From NCBI GenBank assembly GCA_963853835.1, contig OY970829.1, positions 29,971,764 to 30,035,763 of the forward strand: a stretch of 64,000 nucleotides of DNA. The letters run 5' to 3'. A program made the translations under genes and the position numbers. Shown piece by piece: positions 22,076 to 35,000 of this stretch. The DNA is from Calendula officinalis (Eukaryota; Streptophyta; Magnoliopsida; Asterales; Asteraceae). The notes under the pieces were generated by a model, which had not been told where the DNA came from, made no database searches, and saw only the letters and a program-made list of their open reading frames with translations. How positions within the stretch are numbered: the first letter of the stretch is position 1; each line of letters begins with the position of its first letter.

Positions 22076-22777
22076 GAGTAAATTACACGGATAATTCCTG
22101 TGATTTGACAAAAGTTTTGGATTTGGTCCCTAAGCGTAAGTTAAAAAAGGTCCGTTAGATCTAGTCATATGCATTGCACATGGGGGTAATTTAGTCATTC
22201 TACAAACAACCCCTCTTTCTCTCTTCTCTCACACGGTCACACCTCATCCTCTACCGTCTTCTTCTCCCCCATTTATTCTCTGTTACACATCAATTAGGTA
22301 AAACACATCAAACAAAAATTATAACTCAAACACAGTAGATTTGTTCAAACACATCAATTCTTTTAGTCTCCAACAAAATTCAAATAAATCAATTAGGGCT
22401 CAAACAAAATTCTTATGAAGCAGATGCAAACCGTGTATATACATTTGTATAGGAAGCACTAGAAATTGCTAAAAGGGTGGTAATGGGTTAACCCCCCATG
22501 TTTTCAACTTGCTTAAACCCCGCATTAAGGACTAGAATGAATAGGATTTCACAATATGCAGATGGTTGAGTTGAGTTTTAAGGTAAAAAGACCAATATAC
22601 CCTCACGTCCAATCACATGACTAGATTTAACGTAATAGTATTTTAACATCCGTTACGCTTAGGGACCAAAACCAATACGAAGTCTTGAAGTTAGTGACTA
22701 TCTATGTAATTTCTAGGACTTAGGTACCAAATCCAAAACTTTTAACAAACCTTAGGAATTATCCGTGTAATTTACTC
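22076..22777. mobile_element. MULE-type MITE between AKT1 and La1 copy 2
   Basis: Ends GAGTAAATTACACGGATAAT and ATTATCCGTGTAATTTACTC. The flanking 9-mers TAAAGTTTA and TAAACTTTA differ at one base. The interior has no gene. Confidence 0.8.
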
Positions 22778-22786
22778 TAAACTTTA

Positions 22787-23200
22787 AAAAGTTGAAATTA
22801 CCACCACCTTGCTACCAACCACCATCACTGCCACCACCATGAACCACCAATTAGTCTCTTCAAAATATAGTTAGAAGTACCCACCACCACATTGCATATG
22901 TACCCTTCTAGAATATAATTAAATAAAGATAAAGATTAAGGCCGAATAAGTTGGTAGGTGATACAAAGAAAAAGTTCAAAGAGTAATACGAAAAAGTTTC
23001 TCAAAGATAGAGAAAGAAATGATGAAGTAGATTGAAAATCAAGCCATGATAATGCTTCTAACACTTAATTTAAGACTTAAATACTAGATTGAAATAACCA
23101 TATCCGTATGTCAAGTTGCAAAAAGAAGAATAACGTTACAAAAAGAAACCCAAGTAGTGAAAAAGTAACAAGAAACCACAAAAAGACAAAACTCTCAAAT
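22787..23200. other. La1 copy 2 3' flank
   Basis: CACCAC-rich stretch, then the native 3' region of La1 copy 2, which copy 1 has lost. The shared sequence with copy 1 begins at about 23150. Confidence 0.5.
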
Positions 23201-26200
23201 TCAAGCAGCTGCAACTTTTTGAAACTTGTTTTGTCGATTTCCACCATCCCTTGAGCGATTATGTTTCCCATTGAACTGGCGCCCACCTCTGTTGTTCTTA
23301 CCTCCTCCCCTAAACAAAACAAACAAATAAGACATGCATTAGAAACTTATACATCAATGTACAACCACCTTCTGGATTTTAGGAATTACTCTTCCATAAA
23401 TTAATATACAAATTATTATCCCCATAATGAAAATACTAACCTATTCCAATTGCCTTTATTATTTCCTCTAGATTTCTCTTGGCTACGGAGCATTTTCCAG
23501 TATTCCTTTTCCGCTTCCCCTGAAAACATATCCATTCATGGATTTATTATTTATATTTTTTTATTTATGAGTAAATTACAAGTGAGTTTTACTTTTACCC
23601 CAAATTTCACGTATAGTCCTTTAATGTTAAAAATTACACTTGTAATCCTTTTTTTGAAAACTTTTTGCACCTACAATCCTTTATACTAAGGTAACGGCCG
23701 TTAAAGTTTTCAAAAAAAGGACTGACAATGTAATTTTTTAAACTAAAGGACCATGGGTGAAATTTGGTCTAAACCTCAGGGACAATCCTTGTAATTTACT
23801 CTTTATTAATTAATTTAGGCCAAAATACATTTTAGTACCCTCAACTTGGATGACTAGGTCTTCTACTACCCTGGACTATTAAAGATGCAGCATAGTACCC
23901 TAAACTTGACAAAAAGGTCAATTTCGTACCCTGACTCATTAATTTTATCACGTTTTCTTATTTGGCTTACTTTCGTTAGAGCTTTTGACGGACTAAACAA
24001 TATACGTTCATCTAAATATATTGATATTAAAAGCAAATCACGTGAAAAAACAAGACCAAATTAGTAAGTCAGGGTACTTAATTGACCATTTTGTCAAGTT
24101 CAGGGTACCATGATGCACCTTTAATAGTTCAGGGTAATTAGGGTACTAAAATGTATTTTGGGCATTAATTTATTTATTATTTACAAGGATGTGGTGTATA
24201 TTACCTGTTACTGGATCTAAAATAGCAACATAATTCTTGACAATCAGACCACCTTCCTCTGTAAGCACAGCAGCAGCACGTGCTTTCTGAGCACCATCTG
24301 CTTCCTCAAACCGTATGTATCCGGATTCTTCCCCCATACTAAAATCAATAAACTGAAAAATCATATTATTATTATTATTATTACCCAATTATTCCAAAAA
24401 AAAAAAAGAAAAAAAAAAGATAATCGTATACAACCTTAACGGTACCAAATTTCTGAAAAACGGCCTTGAGATCCTCACGTAAGACAACGTCCTTATTGTC
24501 CTTGTATATGACAGCAGATGTTTTTTTAGTTTCTGTTTTTTCATTATCTTCTGATTCGTCTTTTTCTGAAGTGGGATTCACATCTAAAGTTGCTTCCTCA
24601 GTAACTAATTCCATAGATTCTGTTTTGGTGTCAGTTGATGTGCTCTTCAACTTAAATGCGACAAGTAAACCTTTCGGGTAACTGTTAACAACATCAAAAT
24701 ACAACAAAATCGGTAACCGAAAATCAACCGAAATCAAAAACAAGTAATCGGATCGGTTTTCATCAGTTTTCGGTTTTATAATTTCATGATTTTCGGTTTC
24801 GGTTTATTTACGTATATATCTGCCCAAAACCTCAAAATTCTCATATATATCCTTTTACCTAATTTAATAATATTTAAATCATTTAAAATTTAAAAAACAT
24901 AAATCCTAATCTTAATTAATGGTAAACCCTTGACGAAAGAAACTGTAGTTGTCGAGTTTGGCAAAAAAAATACCCTTTGACGAAATAAAAAACCCTTAAC
25001 CTTTAAGGATCTCGATTAAGATTTATCCTTTTTAAATTTTAAATGATTTAAATATTATTAAATTAGGTAAAAGGATATATATGCAAGATTTCGTGACTTA
25101 CTCTTCTTCTTGAGGAGCATTTTTGCGATTGGGCATCGTAGAGCGATGGGTATTCTCAGCTTCTTCTTCCACTGCTCTCTGCTCATCAAACTCTTTCCTA
25201 AAATTATTTCAAAAAACCAGGGGCATTTTAGTCAATTCTTGTATTAACAAAAATTAAGTATGTGCTTACTTGGGTTTTAGTGCCAGCTCAGCACCCCTAA
25301 AAACCAAGGTTTGAGTCAGAATCTTAGTGGCATCTTCTTCAGATGCAAACTCAACAAGAGCAGTACCACAAAATACCCTCTTATCACCAACATGTTTAGG
25401 TAACCGCACACTGTTAACCTGCAAATAATAATTAAAATTAAGAGTAAAATACAAAATTGGTCCTTTAGGTTTATACCATATTACATATTTGGTCCTTTAG
25501 TTTCAAAAATTAAAGTGGTAGTCCTTATTTTTGAAACTATCGACATGTCAAGTATGGTCACGTGTGATGCACGGGGGTAAATATGTCCTCTTCCATTTCC
25601 CTTTACCAATTTGAAACCCATAAAAACCCGTTTGTTTGACGGGAAAAGTTAACGTCTGTTTAGGTAAAGGACCAAACTTGTCAACAGTTTCAGAAATAAG
25701 GACTACGAGTGTAATTTATGAAACTAAAGGACCAAATATGTAATATAGTATAAACCTAAAGGACCATTTGTGTAATTTACTCAATTTAAATACCTTGGCA
25801 GATTGCCCAAAAAAGGACTCAACTTCCTCAATCTTTATATCATACTGAAATGGTGATGCAGCAATTGTTCTGCTATCTAATTGCTCAATCACCTCTTCTG
25901 CTTTTGGTAGTTCTGTCGTCCGTCCAACTTTTTTCCCTAAAACCCAACAAACAAATTTCATCAATACCCTTTCTCAAAACTTTATATATATTTAAATAAA
26001 CAACTTGATCATTATTATATAACACTGCCAAACCCATATATTATCTCTCTTTATATTACTTGATTCATGACAGTTTACACAAGCATATAACATTTGATAA
26101 TATTTATAAAAAAATACTATGTTGAACATTACCCATTAAAACAACCTGCTACCTAAAGACAAAAGTCTCAAAGTGAAAAATATTAGCAATAAGATTCTGA

Positions 26201-27081
26201 AACTTATTTTTTTCCTCTTGCTACTGAATACTAAAATATTAAGTTCACAAAAAATTACAGATCTATTGATTTATATGATTATTAATACGTATATAAAGTT
26301 CACAGAAAGTGTTTACATCTGAATTTTTAATCATAATTAGATATAATTATTTTTTTAAAAACAACACAAATTTAATAACCCAACAGAAAAAATTTGCGAT
26401 CATGAATAATATAATATTAAAATATTAATTATTAAGAAAAACAAAAGGCTACCATCTTCAGAAATTTTAAGAGTGGTTGATTTGGCCTTTAATGTCTCAG
26501 CTACAGCTTCCACTGTTTCTTCAGTAACATCTTCAGCCTTTATGTCCCCCAATCCCAGATGACCTCTCATCCGAGAAAAAGAACATATCAATGCCAAACT
26601 TACCACTATACTTTCAGTTAAGAAAAATTATTATATATTATATGTATATATATACATATACATATACATATACCAAACAAGTCTAGTAACTTAAACACTA
26701 ATCACCATTAGTATTTGTATTTTTTTTTATTTTTTTTTACAGAAAGCATGTAACTTTTTGATTCACAACGAAAAAAGGGGTAATAATAGCATGAAGGATT
26801 TCAATCTAAAAGCGGTTACTTAAAATCAACAAATTCGAATTAAAAAACATGATAAGGATACTGCCATCTTCACTCTCAGCAATTGTATTCCTAAGAAAAT
26901 TATCTCTTGGAAGGTTGCTATCGCTGAAATAGAACTCAACCTGCCATCAGTAGAACTTATCAATAATTAAAATTGAAAATATAATGATTATATACTATGA
27001 ATAAGATAAATCAATCTTCGACTACAAAACCTGTCGAATGATTTTCTTAACGGTTTCTTCATCCAATTGAGTTGACACCAT
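23201..27081 (-). CDS. LA1: La1-like RNA-binding protein, copy 2
   Basis: The same ten exons as copy 1, shifted by 19280: 27081-27031, 26940-26862, 26605-26453, 25936-25794, 25418-25270, 25197-25102, 24681-24435, 24352-24205, 23519-23441, 23309-23201. The product is an apparently identical 417-aa protein with La motif, RRM1, acidic linker, xRRM2 and basic GGR/NR-rich tail. Unlike copy 1 it keeps its own 3' flank, so it is the better candidate for the ancestral gene. AKT1 ends convergently about 2 kb away. The intronic MITEs are the same in both copies, so they predate the duplication. Confidence 0.92.
23569..25782. mobile_element. Intronic MITE set of La1 copy 2
   Basis: Second copies of the four intronic elements: 23569-23801, 23818-24163, 24842-25083 and 25442-25782, at the constant offset of 19280 from copy 1. 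Confidence 0.75.
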
Positions 27082-28113
27082 CTTCGAGATCTGTGTTTGA
27101 ATGAGAGAAAGAGAGGCGGAGAAGAAAGGGGGAAGAACGGTTTTAGGGTTTTGATTTGGGGAAATAAATGACGGGAGGGTTTTATGGGGGCGGGACGTTG
27201 GAAATATTCGGAAACAACCTTCATATTTAACCCTTTTGTCAATAATGGCCCCCGAAATCGAGATGGAAAGGTGTTTTTGTTAGGGTGATATAGAAGAAAA
27301 AAAGTTAAAAAACCGATAACTAGAGAATTGTTGGCGATTTTAGTGTTATGTATTCAAGTTTTTGTATAATGAAAATTATTTGTATGTAATGAGTTTCATA
27401 CTTTAGTTTTAATATAAGTTAGGAGGTGCGGAGTATAATCTTTATCTTTATATATATTAAAAGAAGGTTTTTTTGAAATCTTTAAAGCCATGTCATAATA
27501 GCACATCATACCTTATGCCATGTATGAGGCCACTTGGCACTTAAATGCCAATTCATTATTGCCACCTAAAAGTCCACATATACACTTTTAAGCCACCTCA
27601 CTTTTAATGACCTTTATAAGAGCCAATTCCTATATTTTACTAAATGTAAATGTAAATACTTTAGTGATAACCACCCACCACATAAAAAACTTCCTATATG
27701 TAAATCTATATGCAATACAATGTTAAGGTTGTAACTGTCAACATAAACAATGTTAAATGTAAATATGTGTACATCTTTTCTATTTCATGTTATACGATTG
27801 ATCACTTGGTCAAATCAATTAACTTTAGTGACCTTTATAAGAGTCAATTTTTATATTTGACTAAATGTAAATGTAAATACGTTTACTGATAACCGACCAC
27901 CACATAAAATACCTTCCTATTTATAAATGTAAATGCAATGCAATATTAAGGTATTAACCGTCCACATAAAGATCACTTGGCTATATTTTTTTAGCTATTG
28001 TTAAAACTGACGGTTACGTTAAGTTCTAATTTATGATAAGCAGTGTTAAATGAAAATTGAATAAATTTATTTTTGGTGCGTTGACATCTAATGTAATTAA
28101 AGTATTTATTACC

Positions 28114-28863
28114 CATTTAATGTACTTAAATATGAATAGTTTTGAATAACAATGAGGTTTTAAATAATGTAATTTATAGTTTTAACATGAATTACGTCTC
28201 ATGAAAAAGATTTCAACTTGACAAAAATGCAATAGTAATGGTAGTTGGAATTATGATTTTTAGTAACATTGTGCAACTATTGTTATGTATATATTGTCGA
28301 TCATTTACCAAAGAAATAATGAAAGCTTATGCCAAGATCACTTTTTTATATGTGTTATTGTGTGCGAAGTAAGAAATAAATGAACAACGAAAACAGGTAA
28401 ACCGATTCCCTTAAAAGTGTGTTGCCTTCTCGAATGAGTAGGGATGGTTTACTAAACATAACCCTTATCAATCAATGTATTTCGGTTGCATTTAATGTAC
28501 TTATATATGAATAGTTTTGAATAACAATGGGGTTTTAAATAATGTAATTTATAGTTTTAACACGAATTCCGTGTCATGAAAAAGATTTCAACTTGACAAA
28601 AGTGCAAGAGCAATGGTAGTTGGAATTATGATTTTTAGTAACATTGTGCAACTATTGTTATGTATATATTGTTGATCATTTACCAAAGAAATAATGAAAG
28701 CTTATAGCAAGATCACTTTTTTATATGTGTTATTGTGTGCGAAGTAAGAAATAAATGAACAACGGAAACGGGTAAACCGATTTCTTTAAAAGTGTGTTGC
28801 CTTCTCGAATGAGAAGGTACGGTTTACTAAACATAACCCTTATCAATCATTGTATTTTGGTTG
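28114..28863. repeat. Two 375-bp tandem units in the Helitron
   Basis: Units 28114-28488 and 28489-28863 align throughout (for example TTGGAATTATGATTTTTAGT in each) with a few percent mismatches. The duplication breakpoint at about 28226 falls in the first unit. Confidence 0.85.
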
Positions 28864-29468
28864 TATTTAATCCAATTGGGTCAAATAGAAAAGGTTGTCT
28901 ATAGTAAAACGGGCCAAACAGGTTGAAAGTCGCCCAACGTCTGTTTTAAATGCCTATAACCTACTTACCTGTTTTATTCAAAGATTTCATTATGATTTAA
29001 AAATAAAAAAAATTTGTTGGCGGGTTAAGCTAACCTGGTCTAACCCGTTTTGACTCGTGATAGAAAAATCCCTTTTAAGATATTCGTTTTCAATTTTTTT
29101 ATATTTTTATAATTATACATAAAAGTATACTTTAAATATGGGAAAATTCAGTTTTACCAAAAATTAGTCAAACAAACAATAATGCCTTTAGTTTACAGTG
29201 TAACATTTTTATATGCACGAGAACAAATCAAAAGTATACTACAAGAAAATTGCGACGTTACATATGACTAACTTCTATATAGTGCCTCATGTTATGTTGC
29301 TTAAGTAATTAATTTTTTAACAGATTGATACGAGTTACCAATTAACCTATAATAGTACAATTTAAAGAATTGACTCTTAAATGCAATTTTTAATATAAAT
29401 AAAAGTTTTTTTAAACATATGTAAGTTTGACACATTTGTTGTTTTATTTTGTTATTCCTTTTTTTATA

Positions 29469-29937
29469 CTTCCTCCGATTCAAAATAGGGGTGATTTTCA
29501 TACCACGTCTTTTAAGCATTGTACCACAATAATTGCTTTGTATACTTGTACAGTTTGCATGAATATGTGTACATTATGGTATGGGAATAAAAAATTGTGG
29601 TATGAAAACTAATTCTCATTCAAAATAAGTGCTATACTTTGAGTTTCACGGTTTTTTAGGCAAAAGATTATAATGGTGGTTAAACTAGATTATTTGAATG
29701 GTTAGTGGATAATGGGTCTCACACCTTTTGAATAAAGTGTGGTTAATGATGTTTAAAAGTAAAAAGTAAGGGTAAATGAGTCATTTCACTTTGTTAAAGT
29801 AGATAGTCAGTGGGTGTGAGTCCTACTATTTTTTTTTTTTTTGCCAAATAAGGTAATTTTTCAAAGTGTAGCACTTATTTTGAATCACCCATATAAGGAA
29901 AGTGTAGCACTTATTTTGAATCACCCATATAAGGAAG
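29469..29937. mobile_element. Stowaway-type MITE with a second MITE inside
   Basis: Begins CTTCCTCCGATTCAAAATAG after TA and ends TATAAGGAAG before TA. An inverted-repeat insert (about 29489-29613, GGTGATTTTCATACCAC to GTGGTATGAAAACTAAT) interrupts the left part. A 35-bp phrase is doubled at the right end. Confidence 0.7.
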
Positions 29938-30323
29938 TATGTTTTTTATTTTGTTGACCATACGTGTAATCTTATCATATGAGCAAAAGAACACGACTTA
30001 TGGAGGTAATTGATGAGGTTAAATTTAGTTAATTCATTTTAATTAAATTTTCTATGTTCCATTTTTTTTTCTTCTAAAATTCAGGACATTATAAGTAGGT
30101 GAATATGTATGTTTCGTTCTCGGTCCATTCGGGTCATAGCTTTTAAACCACCCAATTTACCGATGTGTTTGAAATTAAATCGTTTTTTAGGCAATGTGAG
30201 AAAGACAAGACCTCTTCAATATTAAACTTATTATTGTCAACACATGTTTTTTTTAATATTTTCTACTTATATTTGTAAACAATTTTAAAAGCCGCCCGTG
30301 ATTTATCACGGGTTATAAGCTAG

Positions 30324-31493
30324 TAGTTTTAATATAAGTTAGGAGGTGCGGAGTAGAATTATAGATAAATTCTCTTAAAATCATCATAAACGTCAAATTA
30401 TAATATTGTTAGTTATTTGAATATAAAAATTCAGTATGTATATGATGATGTTCCATTGTTCCATTGCCTCATGCGACTGAAGATATATCAAGTAGGAGTC
30501 TTGACTATGGATATAACTGGATTGTTCAATTGGATAATTTAGATTGGAATATTTGGATTGATTTTTTGGTCTTATAGATCGGTTTTGACTTGTACTAATT
30601 TGGAATTTAAAAAAGCAAAAGTAACAAAATTATCTTTATTAAATTATGATAAGAGACCGGGTAATAGGAACTGTGGACTTTGATTTCAGTTTTGAAAATT
30701 GAGGAACTTATATTACCGGTTCCGATTTCGAGATTTCAAAAACCGTCGATTAGGTTTTGGTTCCGAGAGAAAGTGGCGGGTACCCCGCTTATGCTCACCC
30801 CTTTTGTACGTCATAATAGTGTTTTCAATAAACTTGGAAATTTTGCACCACATATATTTTACTTTTCACATCATAATTATTATTTTAATATGTTATATAG
30901 TTTATAGTTTAGTATAACAAATGTATGGAATTATTTATGTAAATTCTTTTCAATAACAAATAAAAAGACTTGTTATATCTGAAGTAGTCTAATGTTCCGC
31001 ACGACAAAATTCAATATATAAATTAATTAAAATTCAATAAGGGTTTGGCTAACTCATGCCCTAAGGGCATGAGATAGGACATATTTAATAATCTTCAATA
31101 TTCCTAAAAATGTATAAATAATCATTAATAACCTTCATTCTTTACTAATTTATGAGATTCATTAAATACAATTTCAATTGTTTAAGGAAATTCTAGTTCA
31201 TTAAATATCTTTTATCGCATACCCTTAGGACATGAGTTAGAAAATCCCATTCAATAATACCAATCAAATTCTTTCGAATTCTCGCCTTCTTAAAAAATCT
31301 TAATTGAAGGCACAATAAATATTTGACACGCCTACTTTTCATTACTCATGAACTGGACGAACTTTATATATTTGCTTGAAAATCACCAATAACATCATTA
31401 CTAAAAAGATTATCTCGTAACATATCTCTTTTAGTTAATAGGTCATTATTGGGTTTTATTTGCGAGCAACAAAAATTGTACTCTGCCAATTTA
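30324..31493. other. Spacer without recognised gene
   Basis: AT-rich DNA. It opens with the 30-bp sequence shared with the other Helitron flank. The palindrome CTCATGCCCTAAGGGCATGAG occurs near 31054. A related motif, GTATGCCCCAGGGGCATAC, is at about 61286. No coding region is seen. Confidence 0.5.
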
Positions 31494-31503
31494 TCATTAA
31501 TTA

Positions 31504-31644
31504 CCAAAGGCCATTTGGCCTAGCGGTATGATGTGTATCTCTCGACCTTGTGATCAGGGATTCGAGTCCCATCGTGGACATATGTGGTAATTTGGAGTAA
31601 ATTAGATTTGTCGTTCAAAATAAAAAATAAAAAAAACAATTTTT
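31504..31644 (+). mobile_element. tRNA-derived SINE
   Basis: The body starts CCAAAGGCCATTTGGCCTAG. It has an A-box-like TGGCCTAGCGG and a B-box-like GATTCGAGTCC in tRNA-like spacing, then a short body ending in an A-rich tail. The exact 10-bp direct repeat TCATTAATTA flanks it (31494-31503 and 31645-31654), as left by LINE-type integration. It is not a functional tRNA, because no acceptor stem closes. Confidence 0.82.
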
Positions 31645-32008
31645 TCATTAATTAATACTTCATCCGTATCACAATAAGTGATACATTTGGAGTTTCACGA
31701 ATTTTGTGGCAAAAGATTAAAGTATGATTAAAATATATTAAAGTTGATAGTTAGTGGATGATGTGGTCCCACTTTTCTTGAATAAAGTGATATTAATAAT
31801 ATTTAAAAGTAAAAGTAAGGGTAAAAAGGTAATCCTTGTAACGACCCGAAATTTTGTATCGAACAAATTTTGTAAAAATATGATAAATAAGGATAAATCA
31901 TTTGAAACACATGGAAATTGGTTTCGAGTCAATCGGACATCGTTTGCTATGTTTAATCTATCGTTTAAGCCGAAACAAAGATTGCTGGAAAAGTTCACGC
32001 CCGAGTTC

Positions 32009-35000
32009 TGTAACATCCCAAAAATTCAGGGGAAATTTAAAAAAAATTTAATAACTAAAAGTAAAACATTTTCCCCGAAAATACAAGTAAACAACGGTCC
32101 CATCTCATTAAAATAAAAATAAATCGTCTCATGGTTTTAAATGCGGAATAATAACTATGTTTTAAAAATCGTTTTACTCGACAAACATAACTCCAAATTC
32201 AAAACATAAAACCGAAACGCAACTCATCAACCATTAACCTTCTCTTTGCCCTTGCTAGTACCTGCAAAATGGGGGGAGGGGGTGTTTGGGGTCAGCCACC
32301 GCTGAGTGGATAAAATCAAAATAAACAAACACATACAAACAGTCCATGCCACATACATGTAGCCTAAAGACTCTACTCATTTCTCGTTATTAGGCCTTTA
32401 TTAATTCTCTTTAGGTTCGCCGTGGGTTGTGACGATGCTCAACGTACGCCCACCGTCATACGCTCGTCACAACACCCTCTTCCAACACCCGTCCTATAGG
32501 TGCCCCGCAGTACCACGCTGACAGTCGTGTAGTGTACTTTGGCTACTCATGGGAAGAGTTGGCTCTCGCCGTCGCCTCTTGCGATCGGTAACTAAAATCT
32601 CATAGTCATTAGGTTAGTTTTATTAACGTGTTGACTCATACAACATGTACTCATATAAAACAAACAATCTCATACTCAACACATATCATCTCAACAGATA
32701 TGTAATCAACTAGCACATCTCACATGCATATAACTCATAAACATAACTCGTGTACGCAGATCAACACATAATGATATGGTACTCAGCTCGATTACTCAGC
32801 ATCCATATCTCAATTCAGGATGTATTTAAAATAAACAACACTTAGCACATCATCAAATAAACAAGCTTATCTCAAAGCAATAGCAATTCATGACACACAG
32901 CACATAATCATGAAATGAAAGTAAATGCAAGTTTATAGTGAGATCACCCACCTCGAATAGACGTATGCTCCTAAATATCCTTAGCGCCAAAGAGCGTCTC
33001 TGATCAGGTCCTAAATGGTCCTACATAGCACAAGGAATCTCGGGTTAGGATTAGACTCAAAGGTAGTTTCAGCAGAAACTTAACAGCACTCATCACTCTC
33101 CCGGGAACAGCTATAACTCTTAAACCGCTCACTAGATTTTATTCAAATGTTTACAGCATATAGTATACATAAGACACTATAAACCGTCTATATTAAGTTC
33201 GGCCCGGTTCTGCCCCGAAGGGTCCCGAAACAAGCCTGCAACAGGCAAATTCGTGCAGTATTTCAGCACTGCAATCAGTTACAAAAAGGGTCGAATCTCA
33301 CAAACCGTTAACTCAATTAACGAGCTGTCGGCGGCCACGGAAAGGTAAAACAGCGATCTACAAAAGTTTAGATGACATGGGTCCACAATCTGACCCGAAG
33401 CAGGTCAAAAACTGACCCGAACAGGTCAGACAGAATCTGTCAACAGTTCAGTATCCAACGAAACTCAAATGAAATAAGGAATTGAATTATACCGAAACGA
33501 GAAATGCCAAAGCTATCACCACACCCCGGGTTCACTTCCGCATCAACTAACTAAATCAACAATTAATTAGTAACCCGAACCAAGGAACCGAAAAGAAGTC
33601 GAAAGGAATGGAAGAAAACCCTACATAAACTATTACCCATAACTTGCTCGGTCGCCACCACACACTCTGCCCGCAATCTGCTCCCCGAGTCAATCTCTCC
33701 TGATTGATACGGTGGTCACAACGTGACAACAAACACCCAATTAGAATCAAAATGAAAGAAATAGACGGAAAGGAAGAGTACCGATGTCTCTTACCAATAT
33801 TTCCGATTTGCTCCTGCTTGGCTACAACTGAGTTCCAACCCACGTAGGATTCCCAGCCTTCTTTCTCCCTTGCTTGATCTTCTGTTCGCTGTGTTCTATA
33901 GAAAATGGCAGCCGCACAATTGGCCAATTAATAAATCGAATGGAAGGGAAAGAAAAAGGAGTGGCAGTGAAGGAATACAAAACTAAACACCACATCACTA
34001 ACTCACGTGATGGGAATCTGCTCAATCTCGGCAAAATAGAAGAAAATTCCACCGCCATATGAATTCAAAGATTTAGATAGGATGCTGACTAGTACCTCTT
34101 TGCCGACAATAGAAAAACAACCATACCCTCCTACCAATTCATGCCTGAAAAATAAAACTAAGAGGGATCGAAGAAGATGCTCGAGCTTACGGCTGGAATG
34201 AAAGAAAAGATTAGGGGTTTTAGGGGTTTATTGGTGAACTAATGGGCTTCTAAATCTTAATTAGGCCTTAAGCCCGAACGAAAATCAAAACCCGCAAAGC
34301 CTTGGCCTTGGCCTTTGGCCGGCCTGACATAAAATAAACCCGACTCATAATTTATTGACTGGCTTAAAGCCCGAGACGTTCACACGAATAACTAATGTTT
34401 AATAAAAACGAACCGTCGAATTACAGGTCGTATAAATGATACGAACCGACTAACTATTTATACACTCTTTTAAATAAAAGAATTTGTAATTAATAAAAAG
34501 TAAATAGTTACTTAATTAATTAACCCAATAAAAGATTAATTATAATTAACCTAAAACATGATTAAAATAATATTATTTAGAGTTAATTACACAAATGGTC
34601 CTTTAAGATGATACCACATTGCAAGTGTAGTCCTAATCTTTTAATTTCGACAAGTGTAGTCCTTTATGTTTACCGATTTTGCACGTTTGGTCCTTTAGGA
34701 CAAACGGTGTTAAGTTTTTCTGTTAAGTGACCTCATGTGCATTGCACAAGAGGGTAAAATGGTCATTTCTCACCTACATATAGAAAGGACCACATATAGA
34801 AACTGTTGCCACCACTTCATCGTCTTCACTTCCTCCTCAACCTGCCACCACCACCTTCCGCCACCATAAGGCCATAAATTACATCCACATCACCACCATA
34901 ACTTCATATTAGTACAAAAACAATACTGAAAATTCAAAATCAACTCCCAAAAACTGATTAATCGACCTACAAATAATGATTCTAAGTTAAAATGAAACCC

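Larger units (their letters stand above)
27439..30323 (+). mobile_element. Candidate non-autonomous Helitron
   Basis: Starts TCTTTATCTTTATATATATT after A. Ends with a hairpin (GCCCGTGATTTATCACGGGT) followed by TATAAGCTAG and a host T. The TC start, 3' hairpin, CTRR end and A/T insertion site fit Helitrons. No RepHel gene is seen. A Stowaway is inserted at 29469-29937, and a 375-bp internal tandem duplication is at 28114-28863. Unusually, a host sequence of about 30 bp occurs on both sides (27407-27436 and 30325-30356). Confidence 0.6.

Noticed and set aside
31510..31575. tRNA gene
   Set aside because: A and B boxes are present, but there is no closed acceptor stem, and the segment is flanked by a 10-bp target duplication, so a SINE fits better.
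33556..34062. Protein-coding gene inside the inner LTR
   Set aside because: Opposing overlapping frames of 62-123 codons with no recognisable domain; the region lies inside a solo-LTR candidate.
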